Below, piece after piece: positions 10,601-17,675 of a stretch of DNA of 64,000 nt; the stretch's first letter is position 1, and each line of letters opens with the position of its first letter. Made by a program: the position numbers and the translations under genes. Below the pieces are notes generated by a model. The model was not told where the DNA came from, ran no database searches, and saw only the letters and a list, made by a program, of their open reading frames with translations. This stretch comes from Vibrio navarrensis (lineage in GTDB: Bacteria > Pseudomonadota > Gammaproteobacteria > Enterobacterales > Vibrionaceae): the NCBI RefSeq assembly GCF_015767675.1, contig NZ_CP065217.1, forward strand, positions 930,001 through 994,000, in the 5' to 3' direction.

Positions 10601-11005
10601 AAAGCGCCCGAGTTCGATTACCTACCCGCGCCGCTGTTGCCTGGCATGGAAGAAATGAAGCCGCCAGCAACGCCAGAACTCGACTGGCTAAACAAAGTAG
10701 AAAGTCTGGTTGCAGAACACTATCAAGACGCGGAATTTGGTACTGCTATGGCAGCGAAGATGTTGTATGTTTCGGAGCGAAGTTTACAGCGCCGCTTCAA
10801 GTCAGCCAGTGGAAGAACGTTTAAAGATTATCTTACCGAAGTACGTTTAGAGCGTGCGTGTGAAAGCCTACTTGCCGGCGAGAAAATTGCCGATGTCGCC
10901 TTTTCTTCTGGTTTTAACGATCCTTCCTATTTTAGCCAACGGTTTAAAATACATTTCGGATTATCCCCTTCAAAATTTGCAACGCACCAACAAGAGCAAG
11001 ATTAA
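7631..11005 (+). CDS. Membrane-bound propeller sensor with kinase-like module and AraC-type DNA-binding domain
   Basis: This 1124-residue protein resembles hybrid two-component propeller regulators but is built differently. A signal segment (1-21) is followed by a periplasmic beta-propeller-like region with repeats such as GGLWIHD, GGIWIAT and GGLWLQD (about 30-640). Next come a Y_Y_Y-type beta-sandwich (about 650-722), a transmembrane helix (about 731-752) and a coiled coil (757-795). The cytoplasmic part has a DHp-like helix and an ATPase-like fold whose key residues are missing: KSVKSSL stands where HELRTPL is expected, and IDYGNALP where DxGxG is expected. An AraC-type HTH domain fills 1017-1120 (SERSLQRRFK, ADVAFSSGFNDPSYFSQRFK). 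There is no receiver domain. The start is TTG at 7631 with AAAGGA 9 bases upstream. It stands alone, with no obvious target next to it; the ligand is unknown. Confidence 0.85.
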   Translation: MLRILALILFGLVLPWVAQAENGQSVIFYPLPGQEQGTFVAAKNLFIGKEGGLWIHDVHGRVQFYDGNTVLPKKGSLLEFNAEQVAFHEGSFWTFVDNEVFQTYPNRKRSLVFSLSPGTQIRKIGSSDQYIWVSDGINFYTYNVENGLLDTYSLLSLYQNNHSSYVYINDAQRVLSKWVLGTTAGAYLSQDKQFTHIKASGKHTVSKLYFSNTRRELLVGTMRGAVLVNIFQPLQQEVTIGDSHVLSISETSQEYWVGTEHGLFSYSFLDGQVTPVQSSAHQGIDLAKRKIYALVNDGSGGIWIATNAGLLYHSLFSRKFERFSPFSVGNASRLTGYIHKALYDSSGGLWLQDGQTLYRMDSERVLIPIHLPGKVNDFAIAHQQAWIATDKGVFIYDIVKQRLRQNEAVAELAGRSVDYVAIDQQGTVWFNGGYRLFALDAVTQQLKDYGDRWIVATYLPAQVLGLEVDTGDSLVVRTDHGAYTLAENKIRFDRSSSVLGESIDIVRAMDETLWLAGSYGLYRKRKGDNTFIELPLPQENVRPACLIPDKEGVWMSSSVGLSFYNFAGELVKHFGEPNGVLSNEFLQGVCASSALNEGALGQLLFGSKEGLLFVNRQELLISKLPPVQAVISQMRVDNQVLVTGYHQSVPDLIPYGASVSFMLGVMPVAYNQSLYYRLNQDKWQATEAGQIAFEHLSPGSYQLEVKAAQGNMPGASIHFVVEEPWYLTKVAWLLFAFSSFALVVLLFVWRSRYVMAHNRELMAQVALKTNQLRHQSRVLLNSNQQLRKQIQVRNLLVDHVAKSVKSSLNAIVPQSDVLLEGDSRDHLNKIHMQLDELLSSPNGSEENALQQYNLSQVIHSVVAVWFDDLTKAGITVDMSQAQANVRITVDCFNLDVILNSILASVVRRTYRGQTLEIHLREAEQYAELSFIDYGNALPLSLSGDALSSSVGSKTQIDLSIENVPALVAASGGQFSAFIGDARNKLHLCWLKAPEFDYLPAPLLPGMEEMKPPATPELDWLNKVESLVAEHYQDAEFGTAMAAKMLYVSERSLQRRFKSASGRTFKDYLTEVRLERACESLLAGEKIADVAFSSGFNDPSYFSQRFKIHFGLSPSKFATHQQEQD

Positions 11006-11220
11006 TCAACGCACCACTACTTTTGGCAACTTTCGCTAATGCTAATGATTTAGGGTTAGTTTGTTGGCTGAGACTAGCGGCAGAACGTTAATGGGTTGAG
11101 AAACAGCGGTCTGGTGCAACAATATCCTACAGAACTCAATGACGACTAATGAAGCGTAGTTAGAAGCGTGCAGTAAAGAATTGAGGGTGTTTGAGAAGTG
11201 ACGAGAGTAGAAAAAAATAT

Positions 11221-11330
11221 CGTGGTATAGCCGGGGGGACTATACCACGGGTGTCAAGGACACCTTCGCTTGCTGCCGGAGTGACACGAGTAAATCGCGT
11301 CACCTCTGGAATTTCTGAGAGAACGTGCTC
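11221..11330. repeat. Cluster of consecutive hairpins (possible structured RNA or palindromic element)
   Basis: Four hairpins follow one another. The first is CGTGGTATAG / CTATACCACG (11221-11230 with 11240-11249), a perfect 10-bp stem with a C/G-rich loop. The second is GGTGTC / GACACC (11250-11255 with 11259-11264). The third is GTGAC-A-CGA paired with TCG-C-GTCAC around a GTAAA loop (11281-11303). The fourth is GAGAG / CTCTC (11317-11332 region). A weaker fifth, GGGTTC / GAACTC, follows near 11336. None has a T-tract, so these are not ordinary terminators. I do not recognise the element. Confidence 0.6.
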
Positions 11331-11569
11331 TCGATGGGTTCACTATATGAGAACTCACTTATTTTCTTTATAAAAATAACGCCATCATTACCTGACTAAT
11401 ACGACATTATAATTACCTTTTTGTTAAGCATTTGAAAATAAACGATTTATTACATTGTTTTACGGAATTGTAAAAATATTGCCAATTTAAAGTTTGAATA
11501 CGGATGGTGATTTTGACGAAAGTGACGAGGCGTAAATTGACGAAAGTTACGGCTTCAAAAATGTAAACT

Positions 11570-11583
11570 TTGATTTCACGCAA
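11570..11583. promoter_or_regulatory. Possible FNR/CRP-family site upstream of feoA
   Basis: TTGATTTCACGCAA matches one perfect half (TTGAT) and a partial second half of the FNR consensus TTGAT-N4-ATCAA. Its position about 82 bases before feoA is reasonable for anaerobic activation of ferrous iron uptake. Weak by itself. Confidence 0.3.
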
Positions 11584-11620
11584 TAAAGCGATGGGTATTG
11601 AACGATAAAATTACACCACT

Positions 11621-11639
11621 AATAATAATCCTTCTCATT
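11621..11639. promoter_or_regulatory. Candidate Fur box upstream of feoA
   Basis: AATAATAATCCTTCTCATT matches about 11 of 19 positions of the classical Fur box GATAATGATAATCATTATC. It lies 25 bases before the feoA start, where iron-bound Fur would block transcription of feoABC. Confidence 0.5.
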
Positions 11640-11664
11640 TCAATTTCCGATTAAGGTACCCATC

Positions 11665-11892
11665 ATGAAGTTATCCGAATTAGCGCAGGGGCAGCGTGCG
11701 ACCGTGTGCGCTTTCCTCTCTCTCTCAACTGATGTCAGGAAAAAACTCATGGTGATGGGGATATTGCCAGATACCGAGATCAGACTGATACGCCGCGCAC
11801 CGATGGGTGACCCGCTGCAAGTCGAAGTTCGTGGTGTTTCTCTCGCCGTTAGGGAAAACATTGCCGCGCAGATCGAAGTGGAGAGCAAATAA
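11665..11892 (+). CDS. feoA: Ferrous iron transport protein A
   Basis: This 75-residue SH3-like cytoplasmic protein is part of the Feo ferrous iron importer and is thought to act on FeoB. MKLSELAQGQRATVCAF and the conserved MGILPDTEIRLIRRAPMGDPLQVEVRG agree with FeoA along its whole length; the second block is quoted in parts, MGILPDTEIRLIRRAPMGDP and LQVEVRG. It starts an operon with feoB (no gap) and feoC, behind Fur-like and FNR-like sites. Confidence 0.95.
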   Translation: MKLSELAQGQRATVCAFLSLSTDVRKKLMVMGILPDTEIRLIRRAPMGDPLQVEVRGVSLAVRENIAAQIEVESK

Positions 11893-14166
11893 ATGCAGTA
11901 TCAAATTCTGACCGTTGGCAATCCGAATAGCGGTAAAACAACGTTGTTCAATGGTTTGACAGGTGCAAAACAGCAAGTGGGAAACTGGGCGGGGGTCACC
12001 GTTGAGAAAAAAACTGGTCGTTACATGCACGCCGGAGATGATTTTTCTCTGACGGATCTGCCCGGTATTTATTCACTCGACAGCGGTAATGACAGTAACA
12101 GTATTGATGAATCGATTGCCGCTCGAGCTGTATTAACACACCCCGCCGATCTGATTATCAATGTTGTGGATGCGACAAGTCTTGAACGTAGTCTCTATAT
12201 GACGTTGCAGCTACGTGAACTTGGGCGACCAATGATTGTGGTGCTGAACAAAATGGATGCTCTGAAGAGAGAGCGACAACTACTCAGCGTCGATGAGCTG
12301 GAGAAAGTGTTAGGTTGCCCTGTGGTCACCCTGTCTGCCACCGATAGCAAACAAGTTCTCCAGTTTAAAGAAAAACTGCATAAACTTTTGTTACAGGGGG
12401 TAGCGCTAAACGACGTTGCATTAGATTACGGCACCGAGATGGAAGCGGCGATCAAAAATTTACAGCCGATGTTTACGAGTGCTGAAGTCGCTTACCGCGC
12501 GTTGGCGATTCGTGCTCTGGAATCGGATACTCTTGTGCTAAATGGTCTTAGTGAAGGTCAACGAAATCAAGTCTTGGTGCAAAAAGGTAATCTAGATCTT
12601 GATATCGACTTGCAAGTAGCCAATGTGAGATATACGTTTTTGCATCAAATCTGTAAGCGTGTGCGTCGTACCGAGGGCAAGTTAAGTCGCAGCACCACCG
12701 AGACCTTGGATCAGTTCATCCTCAACAAATGGATCGGCATCCCTTTCTTTTTTGTTGTCATGTATTTGATGTTCATGTTCTCCATCAATATTGGCAGTGC
12801 CTTTATTGACTTCTTTGACATCGGTGTAGGGGCTTTACTGGTTGATGGCGGCCACCACTTGCTTGATGACCATTTACCTGTATGGCTAGTGACGATTTTA
12901 GCCGATGGCATTGGTGGCGGCGTACAAACGGTTGCTACCTTTATTCCAGTGATTGCTTGTTTGTACCTTTTTCTCGCGATGCTAGAGAGCTCCGGCTATA
13001 TGGCAAGGGCCGCATTTGTGTTGGATAAAGTGATGCAGAAAATTGGCTTGCCGGGTAAGGCTTTTGTACCACTGGTGTTGGGCTTTGGCTGTAATGTGCC
13101 TTCAATTATGGCAACGCGCACTTTAGATCAAGAACGTGAGCGAAAGCTGGCTGCATCAATGGCCCCTTTTATGTCCTGCGGGGCTAGATTGCCCGTTTAT
13201 GCCCTTTTTGCTGCCGCCTTTTTTCCCGGCGCGGGTCAGAACGTTGTTTTTGCTTTGTACCTGCTTGGCATTGTGGCGGCGATTTTTACCGGGCTGTTTT
13301 TGAAGAAGACGTTGTATCCTGGCAGTAGCGACAGTTTATTGATGGAAATGCCTGACTACGAATTCCCGACGATGCAAAACGTGCTGTTAAAAACATGGCA
13401 AAAGCTAAAACGTTTTGTATTGGGTGCAGGGAAGACCATCGTTATGGTAGTCGCCATTCTCAGCTTTCTGAATTCGCTTGGCACTGATGGCAGTTTTGGT
13501 AATCAGGACAGTGAACACTCCGTGTTGTCGAAAGCGGCGCAGGTAGTCACGCCAATTTTTGCACCGATAGGCATTACCCAAGAGAACTGGCCTGCAACTG
13601 TAGGGATTATCACGGGGATTTTTGCTAAAGAAGCTGTGGTGGGGACGTTGAACAGCTTATACACCACGTCCGGTGAGGAAGAAGCGGCAGAGTACGATTT
13701 GGCAGACAGTTTAAAAGAAGCGGTGATGACAATTCCAGCTAATTTAGCTGGCCTGAGTTTTTCCGACCCGTTGGGGATTGAAGTGGGCGATCTGTCCGAT
13801 TCAACAGCAGTTGCGGAAGAGCAAGCCGTGGATGCCTCGATTTTTGGTAATTTAAAAGCGAAGTTCGCTTCTGGCCACGCCGCGTTTGCCTATCTGATCT
13901 TTATTTTGCTTTATACGCCCTGTGTTGCGGCTATGGGGGCTTATGTGCGTGAGTTTGGTGCGCCTTATGCTCGCTTTATCGCCCTGTGGACGATGGGATT
14001 GGCCTATAGTGGAGCGACATTCTATTATCAAGCGGCTCACTTAGCCGATCACCCTGCGCGTAGTGTGGTATGGATGGTCGCTATTATTCTACTGTTTGTC
14101 TTGACCTATCAGCTACTGAGACAAGTGGGTAAAAAAGAGCGCAGCTTAGAGGCAACGTTAGCGTGA
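11893..14166 (+). CDS. feoB: Ferrous iron permease with G-protein domain
   Basis: This 757-residue inner-membrane Fe(II) transporter has an N-terminal GTPase domain with G1 GNPNSGKTT, G3 DLPG (TDLPGIYSL), and G4 NKMD. A helical insertion domain and a large membrane domain from about residue 280 follow. The membrane part has the Gate motif regions CGARLPVY and GFGCNVPSI with conserved cysteines, and a second gate near GIFAKEAVVGTLNSLY. The ATG follows the feoA stop directly, and feoC begins inside its last codon. Length is typical of Vibrio FeoB. Confidence 0.97.
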   Translation: MQYQILTVGNPNSGKTTLFNGLTGAKQQVGNWAGVTVEKKTGRYMHAGDDFSLTDLPGIYSLDSGNDSNSIDESIAARAVLTHPADLIINVVDATSLERSLYMTLQLRELGRPMIVVLNKMDALKRERQLLSVDELEKVLGCPVVTLSATDSKQVLQFKEKLHKLLLQGVALNDVALDYGTEMEAAIKNLQPMFTSAEVAYRALAIRALESDTLVLNGLSEGQRNQVLVQKGNLDLDIDLQVANVRYTFLHQICKRVRRTEGKLSRSTTETLDQFILNKWIGIPFFFVVMYLMFMFSINIGSAFIDFFDIGVGALLVDGGHHLLDDHLPVWLVTILADGIGGGVQTVATFIPVIACLYLFLAMLESSGYMARAAFVLDKVMQKIGLPGKAFVPLVLGFGCNVPSIMATRTLDQERERKLAASMAPFMSCGARLPVYALFAAAFFPGAGQNVVFALYLLGIVAAIFTGLFLKKTLYPGSSDSLLMEMPDYEFPTMQNVLLKTWQKLKRFVLGAGKTIVMVVAILSFLNSLGTDGSFGNQDSEHSVLSKAAQVVTPIFAPIGITQENWPATVGIITGIFAKEAVVGTLNSLYTTSGEEEAAEYDLADSLKEAVMTIPANLAGLSFSDPLGIEVGDLSDSTAVAEEQAVDASIFGNLKAKFASGHAAFAYLIFILLYTPCVAAMGAYVREFGAPYARFIALWTMGLAYSGATFYYQAAHLADHPARSVVWMVAIILLFVLTYQLLRQVGKKERSLEATLA

Positions 14167-14393
14167 TCTTAGATGAACTGTATCAGTATATCGCCGCGCA
14201 AGGGATGGTTTCTCGTCGTGATTTAGCCAAACACTTTGGCATGAGTGATGACGGTGCTGATGCCATGCTTAACGTGTGGATCAAGAAAGGTAAGATAAGT
14301 CGCTTAGTTGATACCAACCAAGCGAATCACGTTACTCGTGTGCGCTACACAGTGACAAAGCAACAGGGCTTGTCTCTCACCGTCACAATGTGA
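14163..14393 (+). CDS. feoC: FeoC-like small winged-helix protein
   Basis: This 76-residue protein has a winged-helix shape (ILDELYQYIAAQGMVSRRDLAKHF, quoted in part as LYQYIAAQGMVSRRDLAKHF). It starts at GTG with a 4-base GTGA overlap with the feoB stop. Enterobacterial FeoC has a cluster of cysteines proposed to hold an iron-sulfur centre; this protein has no cysteine at all. A role as a FeoB-binding subunit rather than an Fe-S sensor therefore fits better. Confidence 0.88.
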   Translation: MILDELYQYIAAQGMVSRRDLAKHFGMSDDGADAMLNVWIKKGKISRLVDTNQANHVTRVRYTVTKQQGLSLTVTM

Positions 14394-14404
14394 CCATAAA
14401 GAAA

Positions 14405-14431
14405 AGAGCCGCATCTGAAGCGGCTCTTTTT
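14405..14431 (+). terminator. Terminator of feoABC
   Basis: AGAGCCGC (14405-14412) pairs with GCGGCTCT (14420-14427) over a 7-base loop and is followed by TTTT. It is located 11 bases after the feoC stop and just before the convergent HIT gene. Confidence 0.92.
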
Positions 14432-14444
14432 CATACCTGCGGAA

Positions 14445-14873
14445 TTATCCTTTTTGAAACAGTGAGCTCAATGACAACACATTGCGGATGCGTTCGAGCA
14501 TCTCTGCTTGCTCTGCTTCGTTGCGGAACTCACCTTGCGTATTTCCCCAAATTGGGCCGGGCCAGGCAACATCGGTCTGAAAACGCGCAATATGATGGAT
14601 GTGCAGCTGCGGCACCATGTTACCTAATGCGCCAAGGTTGAGTTTGTCTGGGCGAAAAGTCGCTTCCAATGCTTGGCTAACGGCTTGAGATTCGAGCAAA
14701 AACTGTTGCTGCTCTTGCATGGGTAAGTGGTGCAGCTCTTTTAAGTTGGCACGTTTGGGTACCAATATAACCCACGGCACGGCATTGTCTTTATGCAGCA
14801 ATGCCACACACAGCGGGAAGTGACCGATGAGAGTGGTGTCTTTTGCCAATTGAGGGTGCAGTTCAAAACTCAT
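14445..14873 (-). CDS. HIT-family nucleotide hydrolase
   Basis: This 142-residue protein has the histidine-triad fold of small nucleotidyl hydrolases/transferases, which act on dinucleoside polyphosphates or nucleoside phosphoramidates. The triad region reads VPQLHIHHIARF. Aligned to HxHxHxx, the first histidine is Gln, while the middle one (the nucleophile in characterised HIT proteins) and the third are kept. PWVILVPKR is a typical substrate-side strand. The substrate is not known. It converges on feoC and has its own ATG with no close partner gene. Confidence 0.85.
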   Translation of the reverse strand: MSFELHPQLAKDTTLIGHFPLCVALLHKDNAVPWVILVPKRANLKELHHLPMQEQQQFLLESQAVSQALEATFRPDKLNLGALGNMVPQLHIHHIARFQTDVAWPGPIWGNTQGEFRNEAEQAEMLERIRNVLSLSSLFQKG

Positions 14874-14924
14874 TGTTGTTGTCCGGTTTGAAGAGAGTGA
14901 AATCAGTATACGTCAGATAAAACA

Positions 14925-14952
14925 AAAGGTTGACGCTTTCACGTCAACCTTT
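14925..14952 (-). terminator. Terminator after argS (minus strand)
   Basis: A perfect 11-bp stem, AAAGGTTGACG (14925-14935) with CGTCAACCTTT (14942-14952), is followed on the minus strand by TTGTTTTAT. It terminates argS transcripts after the heptanucleotide repeat. Confidence 0.88.
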
Positions 14953-14960
14953 CTTAATTA

Positions 14961-15065
14961 CCTAGAACCTAGAACCTAGAACCTAGAACCTAGAACCTAG
15001 AACCTAGAACCTAGAACCTAGAACCTAGAACCTAGAACCTAGAACCTAGAACCTAGAACCTAGAA
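14961..15065. repeat. Heptanucleotide tandem repeat, 15 x CCTAGAA
   Basis: Fifteen perfect copies of the 7-base unit CCTAGAA (TTCTAGG on the other strand) run from 14961 to 15065, with a partial CCT after. The array ends four bases before the argS stop codon complement and lies wholly between that stop and its terminator, so it is in the argS 3' untranslated region. Confidence 0.97.
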
Positions 15066-15069
15066 CCTC

Positions 15070-16803
15070 TTACATACGCTCCAACGTATCGATACCGAGT
15101 AGAGACAGACCTTGCTTGATGGTCTTCGCTGTTAGCGCTGCTAGTTTTAGACGGCTTTGTTTCACTGCTTCATCTTCAGCCACTAGGATAGGGCACGCTT
15201 CGTAGAAGCTAGAGAACTGGCCTGCGAGTTCGAATAGGTAGCTACACATGATGTGTGGTTGACCTTCACGCGCGACAGATTGCACCGCTTCTTCAAACTG
15301 CAGCAGTTTGGCGATAAGCGCTTTTTCTTTCTCGTCAGTGATCTTGATATCACCTTGTAGCTCATCCATAGAAACGCCAGCTTTAGCGAATACAGAGGCT
15401 ACGCGAGTGTAAGCGTATTGCATGTACGGTGCCGTGTTGCCTTCGAATGCGAGCATGTTGTCCCAATCGAACACGTAGTCTGTAGTGCGGTGTTTCGAAA
15501 GGTCGGCGTACTTCACCGCTGCCATTGCTACCGTGTTCGCGATCGCTTTCTTCTCGTCTTCTGCGAGTTCTGGATTCTTAGACTCGATCAGCTGCGCTGC
15601 ACGAACTTCTGCTTCATCTAACAGATCGGCCAGACGAACCGTACCACCAGCGCGCGTCTTAAATGGACGACCATCTTTGCCGAGCATCATGCCGAACGCG
15701 TGATGCTCAAGAGAGACAGATTCTGGCACGTAACCGGCTTTGCGAACGATAGTCCACGCTTGCATCAAATGCTGATGCTGGCGTGAATCGATGAAGTACA
15801 GTACGCGGTCCGCGCCTAGCTGCTCGTAACGGTATTTCGCACACGCGATGTCGGTTGTGGTGTAGAGGAAGCCGCCATCACGCTTTTGGATGATCACGCC
15901 CATTGGCTCGCCATCTTTGTTCTTGAACTCTTCAAGAAACACCACTTGCGCGCCGTCATCTTCAACCGCTAAGCCTTTCTCTTTTAGATCGGCAACAATC
16001 CCTGGCAGCATGTCGTTGTACATGCTTTCGCCCATCACGTTTTCACGTGTTAGTGACACATTGAGTCGGTCGTAGTTGCGCTGGTTTTGGATCATGGTGA
16101 CATCCACCAGCTTCTTCCACATCTCGGCGCAGAATTCGTCACCGCTTTGCAGCTTAACTACGTAGCCGCGAGCTTTTACCGCGAACGCTTCGTCTTCGTC
16201 GTAAAGCTTTTTCGATTCGCGGTAGAAGGCTTCCAGATCAGCCAGTTCCATGGAAACTTCGCCAGACTCTTGCTGTACGCGCTCAAGGTTGGCGATAAGC
16301 ATACCGAACTGAGTGCCCCAGTCACCGATGTGGTTGGCGCGGATCACTTTGTGGCCTAGAAACTCAAGAGTACGCACCACTGCATCGCCAATAATGGTTG
16401 AGCGCAAGTGACCAACGTGCATCTCTTTGGCTACGTTTGGCGCCGAATAATCGGCTACGATGGTTTTCGCTTCTTCAGCGGCTACGCCGAGGCGTGCATC
16501 TGCCAATGCGGCATCGGCTTGTTTAGCGAGGAACTCTTCACTAAGGAAAATGTTGATAAAGCCCGGACCTGCGATTTCGGTTTTGCTTGCAATGCCTTCT
16601 AGGTCTAGAACATCCAGTACTTTTTGCGCAAATTCTCGAGGGTTGGTACCCAGTTGTTTTGCTACGCCCATAACGCCATTGGCCTGGTAATCACCAAATT
16701 GTGGCTTAGCGGATTGGCGAACTGCTGCAGGGCTGCCTGCAGGAGCGCCAGCAGCTTCGAGAGCCTGAGATACTTTGTCGTTAATAAGTGCTTGGATATT
16801 CAC
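15070..16803 (-). CDS. argS: Arginyl-tRNA synthetase
   Basis: This class Ia synthetase charges tRNA-Arg. I place the start at the GTG at 16803 ([11 protein letters not shown], matching known ArgS N-termini; AAGGAAA lies upstream), giving 577 residues, the usual length. A further upstream ATG at 16845 would add 14 unsupported residues. The HIGH-type motif is [14 protein letters not shown]. ArgS typically lacks a canonical KMSKS, and here [14 protein letters not shown] sits in that region. The C-terminal anticodon-binding DALR domain ends with [10 protein letters not shown]. Confidence 0.97.
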   Translation of the reverse strand: MNIQALINDKVSQALEAAGAPAGSPAAVRQSAKPQFGDYQANGVMGVAKQLGTNPREFAQKVLDVLDLEGIASKTEIAGPGFINIFLSEEFLAKQADAALADARLGVAAEEAKTIVADYSAPNVAKEMHVGHLRSTIIGDAVVRTLEFLGHKVIRANHIGDWGTQFGMLIANLERVQQESGEVSMELADLEAFYRESKKLYDEDEAFAVKARGYVVKLQSGDEFCAEMWKKLVDVTMIQNQRNYDRLNVSLTRENVMGESMYNDMLPGIVADLKEKGLAVEDDGAQVVFLEEFKNKDGEPMGVIIQKRDGGFLYTTTDIACAKYRYEQLGADRVLYFIDSRQHQHLMQAWTIVRKAGYVPESVSLEHHAFGMMLGKDGRPFKTRAGGTVRLADLLDEAEVRAAQLIESKNPELAEDEKKAIANTVAMAAVKYADLSKHRTTDYVFDWDNMLAFEGNTAPYMQYAYTRVASVFAKAGVSMDELQGDIKITDEKEKALIAKLLQFEEAVQSVAREGQPHIMCSYLFELAGQFSSFYEACPILVAEDEAVKQSRLKLAALTAKTIKQGLSLLGIDTLERM

Positions 16804-17021
16804 ACGCGTTTCCTTCAATTCAAGGACGAAAAACCCAGAAAGCAAGTGGCCGGGTTCTGTTTGAGTTCACAAAAATGACGCTAATGATAACAATTTTCTT
16901 GGTGATCATATAGAGAGGATTTGGTGAAATTTCGACTTTTTCCAGCAAGATGAAAATGCCTGCGATTTTGCGATGGAGTTGCTACTATGAGGCCGAAAAT
17001 CCGAGCTTTCGTGAGAGCAAA

Positions 17022-17624
17022 ATGAATAGATTACTAGAAGAAAAACGCCTGACACCTGTGCAAATGCTTGAAGATTTAGACGGTTTTATGCAAAAAATTG
17101 AGTCTTTAGCTGATTTGCTGCAATTAGATTTGAGTTTAGCTCAGGCTGATCATCTGGCGCTGCGAATTAATCAAGCACATCTTGCCAAGGCGGCGCATCT
17201 GGCTTGGTCTGATTATGGCGAGACTATTTCCGAGGCGATGATCAATGGTCGGCCCATTATCGTGATCGCCTTCAAGCAACCATTGCATGCGCGTGGCTGG
17301 AAAATCGAATGTTTGGAGTTGCCATACCCTGCACCGGGGAAAACTTACCACAGCGAAAGTTGGGAGCATGTGGAATTTGTCGTGCCTTCGCACGCGCAAA
17401 GTGCCGAGGCATACCTAGAGGACTTACAGCATACCTATCCCGCTTTTGGTGCTCAGTTTGCCAAGCTGGAAGAACGAGGTGTGAAGACCAAGCTGTCGAG
17501 CCCGAAAGGGGAGGGGGAGCGTTTGAATAACCCAACTGTGGCGTTTAAGTACCAAGGCGTCTGTATTAAGCTTCATCCACACTCCCTCAAACGCATTGTT
17601 GAATCGGAACAAAACGCGCATTAA
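17022..17624 (+). CDS. yecM: YecM-family VOC-fold protein
   Basis: The sequence agrees along its length with E. coli YecM, a metal-site-containing vicinal-oxygen-chelate-fold protein of unknown function. Shared segments are MINGRPI, ELPYPAPGKTYH, WEHVEFVVP, SSPKGEGERL and KLHPHSL. I prefer the start at 17022 (MNRLLEEKRL, 200 residues) because the ~24 residues from 16950 have no counterpart in the family; the ribosome site is weak either way. Divergent from argS and convergent with purU. Confidence 0.88.
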   Translation: MNRLLEEKRLTPVQMLEDLDGFMQKIESLADLLQLDLSLAQADHLALRINQAHLAKAAHLAWSDYGETISEAMINGRPIIVIAFKQPLHARGWKIECLELPYPAPGKTYHSESWEHVEFVVPSHAQSAEAYLEDLQHTYPAFGAQFAKLEERGVKTKLSSPKGEGERLNNPTVAFKYQGVCIKLHPHSLKRIVESEQNAH

Positions 17625-17631
17625 AAAAATA

Positions 17632-17655
17632 GAGGGTTGCCACTTGGCAACCCTC
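17632..17655. terminator. Bidirectional terminator yecM / purU
   Basis: GAGGGTTGCC (17632-17641) pairs perfectly with GGCAACCCTC (17646-17655) over a 4-base loop. A-run on the left and T-rich on the right serve both convergent genes. Confidence 0.85.
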
Positions 17656-17675
17656 ATTCACTGCTAAGTCAAATC

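Larger units (their letters stand above)
11006..11664. other. 659-base non-coding gap before feoA
   Basis: No convincing gene is seen. The first ~200 bases are unremarkable. A hairpin-rich block lies at 11221-11365, followed by an AT-rich promoter-like stretch (11385-11500). A repeated TTGACGAAAGT occurs near 11513 and 11537. FNR-like and Fur-like sites lie close to feoA. Confidence 0.7.

Noticed and set aside
14390..14641. 83-residue plus-strand frame after feoC
   Set aside because: It spans the feo terminator and runs antisense to the HIT gene; no ribosome site.
14961..15065. CRISPR array or telomere-like sequence
   Set aside because: Seven-base contiguous units without spacers and no cas genes; inside a chromosome between argS and its terminator. 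It is a simple tandem repeat.
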